Shown piece after piece: positions 22,862 through 31,043 of a stretch of 36,292 nucleotides of DNA (position 1 is the stretch's first letter; the number at the start of each line of letters is the position of its first letter). The position numbers were made by a program, and so were the translations under genes. The stretch covers positions 1 to 36,292 of the forward strand of contig CABZLO010000009.1 in assembly GCA_902526595.1 (NCBI GenBank), in the 5' to 3' direction. This stretch comes from an uncultured Pelagibacteraceae bacterium. Lineage in GTDB: Bacteria; Pseudomonadota; Alphaproteobacteria; Pelagibacterales; Pelagibacteraceae. The notes beneath the pieces were generated by a model, which saw nothing but the letters and a program-made list of their open reading frames with translations, did no database searches and was not told the origin of the DNA.

Positions 22862-23902
22862 TCAATGGTTTATTGAAGAAGAGAAATTCCAAGAACAATC
22901 AAAACTCGGTATGTAAACTCTGGATAATTTTGTGTTTCCAAAATTTTGGTTAAAAACATTCAGCCAATTTTCAACCTGATGTGGTTTTTTATCTTGGCTA
23001 CCCACTTGCGCAGTAATAACTCCTTTTGGTTTTAAAATTCTAACTAACGAGTCCATATTCTTCGATGCTAGATCAATGCAAAATTGGTCATCATTTAAAT
23101 CTACATAAATATGATCGTAAGTATCATCACTCACAGACTTAATGCTTTCAAAAGCGTCTCCCCAAACACACTTGACGGAATTTTTTTCAGTTGCTTTTTT
23201 TCCTATATCTCCAAGATGTTTATTACATACATCAACAACCTCTGGATCTAATTCATACCAATCAATAAAGTTAAAATTTTTTGATATGCATTCTCTGGCA
23301 ACTCCTCCATCACCTCCACCGATAATAGCTGCTCTCTCATTATTTTTATTTAGATTTAAGCCTGCTCCTACAAATGTTGAGCTATACAAATATTCATCTG
23401 TAGCTGCTACTTGAATTTCACCGTCAATAAAAAGAGATTTACCAAATTGTTCTAATTCTAAAATTTCAATATGTTGCCCTACTTTTGATTTAAAGTCCTC
23501 TAATACATCATTTACTACATATGATTTTTGTAAACCTGGTGAGCTGTAAATATCTGGATAAAGAGACTTAGTATCTCTATTAAACTCTTTTTTAACTATT
23601 CTTGAATGTTCAAATTCTTTTTTGATAATTTCCACTGCAACTGATGGATTTATTTTTCCACATGTAAAAAAATCAAAGCTAATAATGCCTTTTTCTGGAA
23701 AAGTATGAAAGCTAATATGGCTCTCTGCTAATAAAGCTAAAATTGTAAAACCTTGGGGTTCAAATTTATATTTGGAAATATTAAGAATAGTAACTTCGGC
23801 AGCTTTAGCTATGTCGTGAATTACTTTTTCAAAGACTGAAGGATCATATTCTTTTGTGGTACCAATAATGTCTAGAGTTATATGTTCTCCAACTTTAGTC
23901 AT
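22862..23902 (-). CDS. Fused S-adenosylmethionine decarboxylase-spermidine synthase
   Basis: 346 residues, two enzymes in one chain. Residues 1-115 are a bacterial class 1B AdoMet decarboxylase. The self-cleavage site is L-L-A-E-S-H-I-S-F-H-T-F-P-E with the pyruvoyl-forming Ser61, His66 and Cys81 (F-F-T-C-G). Residues about 120-346 form a spermidine-synthase-like aminopropyltransferase: FGKSLFIDGEIQVAATDEYLY, G-G-G-D-G-G (195-200), E-L-D-P (217-220), W-G-D-A (247-250) and Y-V-D-L-N-D-D (266-272). Together they make decarboxylated AdoMet and pass the aminopropyl group to putrescine, releasing 5'-methylthioadenosine. Immediately upstream in the operon are the MTA-recycling genes. The synthase half is short and its D-L-N-D-D replaces the usual D-S-x-D-P, so acceptor specificity could differ. 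Confidence 0.93.
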   Translation of the reverse strand: MTKVGEHITLDIIGTTKEYDPSVFEKVIHDIAKAAEVTILNISKYKFEPQGFTILALLAESHISFHTFPEKGIISFDFFTCGKINPSVAVEIIKKEFEHSRIVKKEFNRDTKSLYPDIYSSPGLQKSYVVNDVLEDFKSKVGQHIEILELEQFGKSLFIDGEIQVAATDEYLYSSTFVGAGLNLNKNNERAAIIGGGDGGVARECISKNFNFIDWYELDPEVVDVCNKHLGDIGKKATEKNSVKCVWGDAFESIKSVSDDTYDHIYVDLNDDQFCIDLASKNMDSLVRILKPKGVITAQVGSQDKKPHQVENWLNVFNQNFGNTKLSRVYIPSFDCSWNFSSSINH

Positions 23903-23905
23903 CTA

Positions 23906-24538
23906 TTATCCCTTCTTATAATTTTTGGCTTTGGATAAAACTTTATTCATTTCTTTAAAAGAAAGTATTCTAGGCTTACCCAATTTAAGACTGGTTATAT
24001 ACTGAAGGGATATATTTTCAACCTCTTCAGCTAGCTCAAAAGCTTTTGACAAATTTTCTTCAAATACTATTTGTCCATGATTTGCTATTAAACAAGCTTT
24101 TCTATCCTTTAAAGCCTTTAAGATATTTTTTGATAATTCTCGAGTTCCATAGGTTGCATAATTTGCACACTTGATGTCATTTCCTCCTGCCATTGCAACC
24201 ATATAATGAAAAGGAGGAATTCCCCTTTTATGACAAGATACTGCTGTGGCATTTGTAGAATGAGCGTGAACAATTGCTTTTGCCTTTTTTTTAGTATTGT
24301 AAATATCTTGATGAAATTTCCATTCAGATGATGGGCTCCCGCTTTTCTTATCATATCTTCCATTTAGAGAAACAAAAACAATGTCTTTATTTTTTAAAGA
24401 CGAATACTTTTTTCCTGATGGTGTGATTAAAAAACCATTTTTGTACCTTAAAGAAATATTACCAGATCTTAATGCTGATAATTTTTTGGAATTCAACATT
24501 TTTGAATATTTTATTATTTCAGATCTTAAATTTTTCAT
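23906..24538 (-). CDS. Class II aldolase (FucA/Ald2-like), probable methylthioribulose-1-phosphate aldolase
   Basis: 210 residues of the zinc class II aldolase family. It follows E. coli L-fuculose-1-phosphate aldolase closely: SGNISLRYKNGFLITPSGKKY, SPSSEWKFH, AIVHAHSTNATAVS, ANYATYGTRELS and LIANHGQI. The zinc/catalytic residues are Glu72, His91, His93 and His154, each one less than in FucA. Its stop is 3 bases before the spermidine-synthesis gene, and its start overlaps mtnA by 4 bases. Beside MtnP and MtnA, and without MtnC or MtnD, it fits the aldolase of the DHAP shunt, which splits 5-methylthioribulose-1-phosphate into DHAP and 2-(methylthio)acetaldehyde. The alternative, MtnB dehydratase, belongs to the same superfamily but resembles this less. 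Confidence 0.85.
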   Translation of the reverse strand: MKNLRSEIIKYSKMLNSKKLSALRSGNISLRYKNGFLITPSGKKYSSLKNKDIVFVSLNGRYDKKSGSPSSEWKFHQDIYNTKKKAKAIVHAHSTNATAVSCHKRGIPPFHYMVAMAGGNDIKCANYATYGTRELSKNILKALKDRKACLIANHGQIVFEENLSKAFELAEEVENISLQYITSLKLGKPRILSFKEMNKVLSKAKNYKKG

Positions 24539-25605
24539 TTAAATAATTTTTGTAAACCGCTATAGGAGGCTTCAGAAATTCCTTTTTCAGTAATTAAACC
24601 TGTAATATATTTTGCTGGTGTAACGTCAAAAGCTAAGTTTAATGCTTTACTTTTATTGGGATATATCAAAACTTTTTTAATTTCGTTATTTTCATCAATC
24701 CCTTCTACATGTGATAATTCCTCTGAGTTTCTTTCCTCAATAGGAATATTTTTTGCATCTTTTGTGTCCCAATCTATTGTTGAACTAGGTAAGGCTACAT
24801 AAAATGGAATATTATTATCATAAGCAGCTAATGCTTTTAGATAAGTTCCAATTTTATTGCAAACATCCCCATTAGATAATGTTCTATCAGTTCCAACAAT
24901 ACACATATCTACTTCACCCCTTTGCATTAAAATTCCACCGGTATTATCAGCAATAATTGTGTTGGGTATCTCTTCTTCATTTAACTCATACGAAGTTAAA
25001 TTCGCTCCTTGGTTTCTTGGTCTTGTTTCATCTACCCAAACATGAACAGGAATTCCTTTTTTATGAGCATGATATATTGGTGATGTTGCTGTTCCCCAAT
25101 TAATTGTTGCTAACCAGCCCGCATTACAATGAGTTAGAATATTTACAATACTTTTTTTCTTATTATAGATTTCCTCAATTATTTTTAATCCATTAATACC
25201 TATATTTTCACAAAACTTTACATCTTCATCACATATTTGTTTGGCTTCTTTTAAAGCTATACCTAAAATTTGATCACTATTGATACCAGATAATTTTTTC
25301 ATCATACGGTCTACTGCCCATTTTAAATTAATTGCGGTGGGTCTTGATTGAGTTAATTCTTTTGCACTTTTTTTAATGAATTCATGATTATGATTTTCTT
25401 GACCTGCCAGAGCTATTCCATAAGCAGCTGTCCCACCAATTAAAGGTGCACCTCTTACTTCCATTGTTTTAATTGCATGAACTGCGTCTTTTACAGTCTT
25501 AAGTTCTTTTATAGTAAACTTATGAGGAAGTTTGGTTTGATTAATTATTTTAACCACATTATTTTCATACCATATTGTTCTGTATTCTTTTCCGTCAATT
25601 CTCAT
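24535..25605 (-). CDS. mtnA: Methylthioribose-1-phosphate isomerase
   Basis: 356 residues of the eIF2B-alpha-like family. Signatures include MEVRGAPLIGGTAAYG, SRPTAINLKWAV, L-T-H-C-N-A-G with Cys160, and V-G-T-D-R with Asp240. Both catalytic residues are at the same numbers as in the Bacillus enzyme. N-G-D-V-C-N-K-I-G-T-Y follows. It converts 5-methylthioribose-1-phosphate from MtnP to the ribulose form for the aldolase. It overlaps mtnP and the aldolase gene by 4 bases on either side. Confidence 0.96.
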   Translation of the reverse strand: MRIDGKEYRTIWYENNVVKIINQTKLPHKFTIKELKTVKDAVHAIKTMEVRGAPLIGGTAAYGIALAGQENHNHEFIKKSAKELTQSRPTAINLKWAVDRMMKKLSGINSDQILGIALKEAKQICDEDVKFCENIGINGLKIIEEIYNKKKSIVNILTHCNAGWLATINWGTATSPIYHAHKKGIPVHVWVDETRPRNQGANLTSYELNEEEIPNTIIADNTGGILMQRGEVDMCIVGTDRTLSNGDVCNKIGTYLKALAAYDNNIPFYVALPSSTIDWDTKDAKNIPIEERNSEELSHVEGIDENNEIKKVLIYPNKSKALNLAFDVTPAKYITGLITEKGISEASYSGLQKLFK

Positions 25606-26474
25606 TTACTTAGAGCTCTTCCAGCAACAGTTTTGAGTTTTTCTATTGTCTTTTGGGTTCGTTTTTCTGGAGCAGTTATAATGGCTACATCTAAGCAATT
25701 ATTTGTAGGATCGTTAATATCTATATGATTTTCAAAATTATCTATTAAATTTTTAATCATTACTTTAGCTTTTTCAGCATTTCCTAATAAAACTTTAATT
25801 ACTTGCTGAACATCAACATTTTCATGATCTGGATGCCAACAATCAAAATCAGTTACCATTGAAACAGATGCATATCTAATTTCGGCTTCTCTTGCTAACT
25901 TAGCCTCCGGCATATTTGTCATGCCAATTACATCCGCTTTCCAAGATCTATATAAATTAGATTCAGCTAATGTTGAAAATTGAGGACCCTCCATTACAAC
26001 ATAAGTTCCATTTCTTTGATAATCTATATTTGATTTTTTTATAGCATCTTCACATGCATTCATTAGACCATTAGAAGTTGGATGAGCCATTGAAACATGG
26101 GCTACAATTTCATCTTCAAAAAAAGTTTTTATTCTTGAAAAAGTTCTATCAATAAATTGATCAACTATTACAAATTTTCCTGGAGGTAAATCTTCCTTTA
26201 AAGAACCGACAGCAGAAATTGAAACAATATCTGTAACACCTAACTGTTTAAGTGCATCTATATTTGCCCTAAAATTTATATTAGAGGGAGAAATAATATG
26301 TCCTCTACCATGTCTTGGTAAAAAATATACTTCCTTATTTTTATAATTTGTTTTTAAAATTTGATCTGAAGGTTTTCCCCACGGTGTATTTACTTCAATT
26401 AATTCTCTTTCCTTGAATTCCTCAACATCGTAAAGACCACTTCCACCAATAATTGCTAATTTATTTGTTGTCAT
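25602..26474 (-). CDS. mtnP: S-methyl-5'-thioadenosine phosphorylase
   Basis: 290 residues. IIGGSGLYD (8-16) and TPWGKPSD begin the phosphate-binding region. PRHGRGH and ISPSNINFRANI follow. V-V-M-E-G-P-Q-F-S-T carries the Met-Glu that contacts ribose. The two aspartates of T-D-F-D-C-W (Asp209, Asp211) are the adenine-specific pair that separates MTA phosphorylases from guanosine/inosine phosphorylases. It cleaves MTA, the spermidine-synthase by-product, to adenine and MTR-1-P. It is the first gene of the operon; adenine would go to the divergent apt. Confidence 0.95.
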   Translation of the reverse strand: MTTNKLAIIGGSGLYDVEEFKERELIEVNTPWGKPSDQILKTNYKNKEVYFLPRHGRGHIISPSNINFRANIDALKQLGVTDIVSISAVGSLKEDLPPGKFVIVDQFIDRTFSRIKTFFEDEIVAHVSMAHPTSNGLMNACEDAIKKSNIDYQRNGTYVVMEGPQFSTLAESNLYRSWKADVIGMTNMPEAKLAREAEIRYASVSMVTDFDCWHPDHENVDVQQVIKVLLGNAEKAKVMIKNLIDNFENHIDINDPTNNCLDVAIITAPEKRTQKTIEKLKTVAGRALSK

Positions 26475-26501
26475 AATTTAAAATATATTTATTTATACTT
26501 T

Positions 26502-26507
26502 TATAAT
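26502..26507 (+). promoter_or_regulatory. Possible apt -10 box (near-leaderless start)
   Basis: A consensus TATAAT lies 8 bases before the apt ATG within the 41-bp gap to mtnP, and no Shine-Dalgarno sequence is present. Initiation about 7 bases downstream would place the 5' end at or beside the start codon. No clear -35 is seen, and TATAAT is common by chance at this base composition. Confidence 0.35.
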
Positions 26508-26515
26508 TTACTATT

Positions 26516-27043
26516 ATGAATTTGAAAGATTTTATTAGATCTATTCCAGATTACCCCAAAAAAGGGATTTTATTTAGAGACATTACTACACTGATTAAAG
26601 ATGAAAATGCATTTGCTGAAACCATTAATCAAATAGTTGAAAGATCAAAGAAATATAATTTTAGAAAAATCGCTGCAATAGAGTCTAGGGGATTTGTATT
26701 TGCTTCTGCAGTTTCTTATATTTTAAAAAAACCTTTTATTATGCTAAGAAAAAAAAATAAACTACCAGCTGATGTTCACTCTGTAGATTTTGAATTAGAA
26801 TATGGAACGGCTACTATTGAAGTTCATAAAGACTCATTAAACGAAAATGATAGTGTTTTAATAATTGATGATTTAATTGCAACTGGAGGAACTGCAGAAG
26901 CAGCAGCAAAACTTGTTGAAATTTCAAATGGTAAAGTGGCAGCTTTCATATTTGTTATTAATTTATTTGATCTTGGCGGGTCAGATAAGTTAATTAAAAG
27001 TAACTACAAAGTTGAAAATTTAATTGAATTTCCAGGGCATTAA
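26516..27043 (+). CDS. apt: Adenine phosphoribosyltransferase
   Basis: 175 residues: IRSIPDYPKKGILFRDITTL at the start, AIESRGFVFASAVSYIL, RKKNKLPADV, a L-E-Y-G-T segment, and the PRPP-binding VLIIDDLIATGGTAEAA. All are standard Apt features and the end FPGH is normal. It joins adenine to PRPP to give AMP. Being divergent from mtnP, it would salvage the adenine that MtnP releases. The stop codon ends one base before the 3' CCA of the opposite-strand tRNA gene. Confidence 0.95.
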   Translation: MNLKDFIRSIPDYPKKGILFRDITTLIKDENAFAETINQIVERSKKYNFRKIAAIESRGFVFASAVSYILKKPFIMLRKKNKLPADVHSVDFELEYGTATIEVHKDSLNENDSVLIIDDLIATGGTAEAAAKLVEISNGKVAAFIFVINLFDLGGSDKLIKSNYKVENLIEFPGH

Positions 27044-27044
27044 T

Positions 27045-27121
27045 TGGTAGCGGGAAGTGGGATCGAACCACTGACCTCAGGCTTATGAGTCCTGCGCTCT
27101 AACCAACTGAGCTACCCCGCC
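27045..27121 (-). tRNA. tRNA-Met (anticodon CAU), probably elongator
   Basis: A 77-nt cloverleaf on the minus strand with CCA encoded. D-arm GCTC/GAGC, anticodon loop CTCATAA (CAT at 27085-27087), and T-arm AGTGG TTCGATC CCACT. The acceptor stem GGCGGGG pairs with TCCCGCT, giving G-U at 1-72 and 7-66. The initiator-type 1-72 mismatch C-A is absent. Elongator Met is the usual call for this alphaproteobacterial sequence type; tRNA-Ile with lysidine-modified CAU is the alternative. The anticodon stem has an A-G mismatch at 31-39. Confidence 0.93.
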
Positions 27122-27188
27122 GTACCTTGAGAAGTCTTATAATATAAATCTTTATTGTTTCAATATACTTTTAACCAAGATTTATGGT

Positions 27189-27389
27189 CTAAATAATTAA
27201 ACTTATGGCAATCGAGGAGATTAAACCAACTAACAAAAGCGAAACTATTATATTTTTTTTGAGAGTTTTTTTTTTATCTAATCTAACTCTGTTGAGCAAA
27301 ACATTAACATCAGTAGTTTTAATCTGATTATTTGATGATATTTCAGTTGAAGATTTGCCTTTATTAAAATCTGTATAATTAGTAGTCAT
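27189..27389 (-). CDS. Small membrane protein of unknown function
   Basis: 66 residues: a polar Ser/Thr/Asn-rich N-terminal half, a basic patch (RVRLDKKKTLKKN, about 34-46) and one C-terminal transmembrane helix (about 47-66). This layout is a tail-anchored protein with the N-terminus inside. I do not recognise a family. Codon use is like its neighbours and the gap around it has no other candidate, so it is probably real. Confidence 0.55.
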   Translation of the reverse strand: MTTNYTDFNKGKSSTEISSNNQIKTTDVNVLLNRVRLDKKKTLKKNIIVSLLLVGLISSIAISLII

Positions 27390-27451
27390 TTATAAAAGTT
27401 GATTTAATCATTGAAGTTTAAATAAAACAATTAATATTTATTAAATTAATA

Positions 27452-29896
27452 TTAAATGTTTTTAAAATTACTCTGTTTTAGTGGTTTTTGTAGTAGTTGT
27501 GCCTGATACTTTTGTTTCTCAACTTCTATAAAAAGATCATCTCCTAATAACTTCTTAGTGGAATGAATATTATCGATATATCCAAAAGCTAAATTTTTTT
27601 TAAAGTTAAATGAGTAGTTGCCAGAAGTTGTCCTGCCAATTATTTTATCTTTAAAATAAATAGGTTCATCATGAAGTAACAATGGTGCACCTGGTTTGTT
27701 GTCTTTTAGAGTGAGCATAACAAATCTTCGATTAATTTTTTTGCTTTTAATAACCTGAAGTGCTTTTTTTCCAATAAAATCAATTTCTTTTTTATTACTA
27801 ATGGTGAATGTCAGGCCAGATTGATATTGATTTTCTTCTGGAGAAATATCATGTCCCCAATGCAAAAAACCACTTTCCATTCTCATCGTATCTAAAGCAT
27901 GCATTCCACAATTAGAAAGATTAAATTTCTTTCCTTTTTCAATAATTAGTTCGTATATTTTTTTAGCATCAGTTGTTTTTATATACAATTCGTAACCTAG
28001 CTCTCCAACGTATGATAATCGTTGAGCCCAAATTTTTGTATTATCGATTTGAATATATTTTGCATAACTAAACTTAAAATTTTCATTTGTGAAATCTTCT
28101 TTACTTATCTCTTGCATTAAAGATCTGCTCTTTGGACCAAATATACCAAATACACAATAATCATCAGTTACATCTTTAAGATCAACTCTATCTGACAAAT
28201 GTTTTTTAATATGAAATTTATCTCTTTCTCTTGTGGCTGCTGAACTAATAATTCTAAAATGATTGTGATCAATACAGATTACAGTCAAATCAGTTTCAAT
28301 GCCACCATCTTCATTTAGCATGTGAGTATAAGTGCACTTTCCAACTTCATTTTTAATATTTGCTGTACAAATTCTTTGTAAGTTTTCATGAGCTTGATCT
28401 GATTTGATTTCAAATTTTGAAAATGGTGTTAAATCATATAAACCTAAATTATTTAAGGTATTACTTGTTTCATATTCAACAGCTGGATACCAATTTTGAT
28501 AGTTATAACTGTATTGATATTCTGTCTTTTCACCATCAAGAGCAAACCACATTGGTCTCTCATATCCTGCTGATACACCAAAACATGCTCCAAAACCTTT
28601 CAATAAATCATGATGTGGTAAAATTTTTATGTTTCTTGAAGTTTTGTGTTGTTTGTAAGGCCAATGCATTCCATACAAATCACCTAAAGACTCTGTAATC
28701 CTATCTTTAATAAAACTTACATCTGAATGAAATTTCTGAAATCTTTTTATGTCGTAATTAAAAATGTCTTCATTAATGTGCCCGTTCATTAACCATTCAG
28801 CAGTTACTTTTCCAACACCTCCTCCGCTCCCAATTCCAATACTATTTAAACCACAGCTAACAAATAAATTTTTTACTTCAGGGACTTCACCTAATAAGGA
28901 ATTAGTATCTGGGGTAAAAGACTCTGGACCTGAAAAAAATTTTCTAATCCCAATTTTCTCTAATACAGGAAACCTTTTCATAGATTTTTCTAAATAAGGT
29001 TCAAAGTGCTCAAAATTTTCAGGAAATTCTCCAAAAGAAAAATCTTCTGGTACTTTATTGGTTTTGTTAAATGCAGGGATAGATTTACCTTCAAATATTC
29101 CAATCAATAATTTTCCAGCATCCTCCTTAAAATAAACACTGCTATCAAAATCTCTTATTACAGGCAGAGTTGGTGAAAGCTTTTCTACTGGCTCAGTAAT
29201 CACATAAAAATGTTCTGCAGGATAAAGGGGTATACTAACTCCAATCTTTTCACCAATTTGTCTTGACCACATTCCAGTTGCTAGAACAACATACTCACAC
29301 TCTATTTCTTGACCATTAACTCTAACACCATGAACTCGTCCGTTTTTAGTCAATATAGTTTCAACATGGGATTGTTCATATATTTTTGCACCTCCTTTTC
29401 TTGCTCCTTTTGCAAGCATATGGGTTACCCCACTTGGGTCCGCAGAACCATCTCCTGGCATTAAAACTCCACCTTTTAAGTCCTCTGTGTTCATCATTGG
29501 ATAACTTCTTTTAATCTCTTCTTTATCAAGTATCTTTAAGTCAACATCATAAAGTTGTGCAGTTGTTGCTTGTCTTTTAAGTTCTTGCCAACGACTATAA
29601 GTTTGTGCAATCGAAAGTGCACCATTAAGTCTTAGTCCTGCCGAGTGATCGACTTCTTTTTCTAAATTTTTATATAAGTCTAAAGTATATTTTCTAATTT
29701 TAGTTACCGCAGCTGATGGACCTAACTGACTTACTAATCCTGCTGCATGCCATGTTGTCCCTGATGTTAGTTGGTCTCTTTCTAATAAAACAACATCTTT
29801 CCAACCAAACTTTGTTAAGTGATAAGCAACAGAACATCCAATCACTCCACCACCAATTACAACAACTTTTGTGCTTGAAGGATACTTTTTATCCAT
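27452..29896 (-). CDS. Dimethylglycine/sarcosine-dehydrogenase-like flavoprotein with GcvT domain
   Basis: 814 residues. The N-terminal DAO-type FAD domain starts VVVIGGGVIGCSVAYHL (11-27), and T-S-G-T-T-W-H-A-A-G contains His50, the residue that holds FAD covalently in dimethylglycine and sarcosine dehydrogenases. A GPESFTPDTNSLLGEVPE segment near 340 is family-typical. The C-terminal half (about 430-800) is a GcvT-like folate domain, with RLSYVGELGYELYI and CGMHALDTMRMESGFLHWGHDIS. It likely demethylates an N-methylated glycine, passing the one-carbon unit to tetrahydrofolate. It begins 2 bases after the alanine dehydrogenase stop. The substrate could be dimethylglycine, sarcosine or another N-methyl amine. 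Confidence 0.9.
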   Translation of the reverse strand: MDKKYPSSTKVVVIGGGVIGCSVAYHLTKFGWKDVVLLERDQLTSGTTWHAAGLVSQLGPSAAVTKIRKYTLDLYKNLEKEVDHSAGLRLNGALSIAQTYSRWQELKRQATTAQLYDVDLKILDKEEIKRSYPMMNTEDLKGGVLMPGDGSADPSGVTHMLAKGARKGGAKIYEQSHVETILTKNGRVHGVRVNGQEIECEYVVLATGMWSRQIGEKIGVSIPLYPAEHFYVITEPVEKLSPTLPVIRDFDSSVYFKEDAGKLLIGIFEGKSIPAFNKTNKVPEDFSFGEFPENFEHFEPYLEKSMKRFPVLEKIGIRKFFSGPESFTPDTNSLLGEVPEVKNLFVSCGLNSIGIGSGGGVGKVTAEWLMNGHINEDIFNYDIKRFQKFHSDVSFIKDRITESLGDLYGMHWPYKQHKTSRNIKILPHHDLLKGFGACFGVSAGYERPMWFALDGEKTEYQYSYNYQNWYPAVEYETSNTLNNLGLYDLTPFSKFEIKSDQAHENLQRICTANIKNEVGKCTYTHMLNEDGGIETDLTVICIDHNHFRIISSAATRERDKFHIKKHLSDRVDLKDVTDDYCVFGIFGPKSRSLMQEISKEDFTNENFKFSYAKYIQIDNTKIWAQRLSYVGELGYELYIKTTDAKKIYELIIEKGKKFNLSNCGMHALDTMRMESGFLHWGHDISPEENQYQSGLTFTISNKKEIDFIGKKALQVIKSKKINRRFVMLTLKDNKPGAPLLLHDEPIYFKDKIIGRTTSGNYSFNFKKNLAFGYIDNIHSTKKLLGDDLFIEVEKQKYQAQLLQKPLKQSNFKNI

Positions 29897-29898
29897 TA

Positions 29899-31017
29899 CT
29901 AATTTTTGATAGCTTCTCTAGGCTCTACAAAACTATAACCAAACACTTTAGCTACAGCTTTATAGGTTACATGACCTTTGTGAACATTTAGTCCTGCTAG
30001 AAAATTTTTGTCTTCACCTAAGGCTTTTTGATAGCCTTTGTTCGCAAGTTTAACTAAAAATGGAAGTGTAGCATTGTTTAAGGCTAACGTTGATGTTCTT
30101 GGTACACCACCTGGCATATTCGCTACACAATAATGTACAACATCATCAACTATATAAGTTGGATCTCCATGGGTAGTTGGTTTACTTGTTTCAACACATC
30201 CACCTTGATCTATTGCAACATCAACAATTACAGATCCTCTTTTCATAAATTTTAACATTTCCTTAGTGACTAATTTTGGTGCCTCAGCCCCTGGAATTAA
30301 AACACTACCAACTAAAAGATCAGCCTCAGATAATAATTTAGTTAAATCAATTTTATCACTCGGTTCTGGAATAATTTTATCACCAAACATTTCTGTTAGT
30401 TGTTTTAATCTTTCCTCGGATTTATCAACAATATATACTTTTGCCTGCATTCCAGTTGCAATAACCGCTGCATTTTCTCCAACCACACCTCCACCTAAAA
30501 TAACAACAGTTGCTCCAGTTACACCAGGTGCTCCTCCTAATAAAAGACCTCTTCCATTCTGATTTTTTTCAAGACAATGTGCTCCAGCTTGTACTGACAT
30601 ACGCCCAGCAACTGCGCTCATGGGTGCAAGTAAAGGTAATCTTCCATGGTCGTCAGTTATAGTTTCATAAGCAATATTAATACTTTTTGATTTGATTAGA
30701 CCTTCGGTTAATTCTTTGGCTGCTGCTAAATGTAAGTAAGTGTAAACTATTTGATTTTCTTTAATCATTTCTACCTCAACTTTTTGAGGCTCTTTGACTT
30801 TAACTATTATTTCAGCATCATCAAAAATGTCTGCTGCGGAGTTGGCAATTTTAGCACCAGCTTTTATGTACTGCTCATTTTCAAAGCCAGCTTCAAATCC
30901 TCCATTATTTTCAATAATAACTTTATGGCCTTCAGAAACTAAAGTTTTGACACTTTGGGGAGTTAGACCAATCCTGTTCTCTTGAGGTTTTATCTCTTTA
31001 GGTACGCCAATCTTCAT
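29899..31017 (-). CDS. ald: Alanine dehydrogenase
   Basis: 372 residues. [20 protein letters not shown] contains Arg15. V-K-V-K-E-P has Lys75 and Y-L-H-L-A has His96, the conserved catalytic residues at Bacillus numbering. The NAD site is [15 protein letters not shown], and [24 protein letters not shown] follows. It oxidatively deaminates L-alanine to pyruvate and ammonium. Placed 26 bases after the class III transaminase stop, it would regenerate the pyruvate acceptor that the transaminase turns into alanine. Confidence 0.96.
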   Translation of the reverse strand: MKIGVPKEIKPQENRIGLTPQSVKTLVSEGHKVIIENNGGFEAGFENEQYIKAGAKIANSAADIFDDAEIIVKVKEPQKVEVEMIKENQIVYTYLHLAAAKELTEGLIKSKSINIAYETITDDHGRLPLLAPMSAVAGRMSVQAGAHCLEKNQNGRGLLLGGAPGVTGATVVILGGGVVGENAAVIATGMQAKVYIVDKSEERLKQLTEMFGDKIIPEPSDKIDLTKLLSEADLLVGSVLIPGAEAPKLVTKEMLKFMKRGSVIVDVAIDQGGCVETSKPTTHGDPTYIVDDVVHYCVANMPGGVPRTSTLALNNATLPFLVKLANKGYQKALGEDKNFLAGLNVHKGHVTYKAVAKVFGYSFVEPREAIKN

Positions 31018-31043
31018 GGACTTTATTTTTTAAGTTAGATTAA

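Noticed and set aside
23906-24538. Reading the class II aldolase as MtnB of the universal methionine salvage pathway
   Set aside because: The sequence follows FucA block for block and no MtnC/MtnD/MtnE partners are nearby. The DHAP-shunt aldolase is the better reading, though not proven.
27431-27455. AT-only inverted repeat (ttaatatt / aatattaa) at the end of the DMGDH-like gene as a terminator
   Set aside because: The stem has no G-C pair and no proper U-run, and such repeats are expected by chance at this composition.
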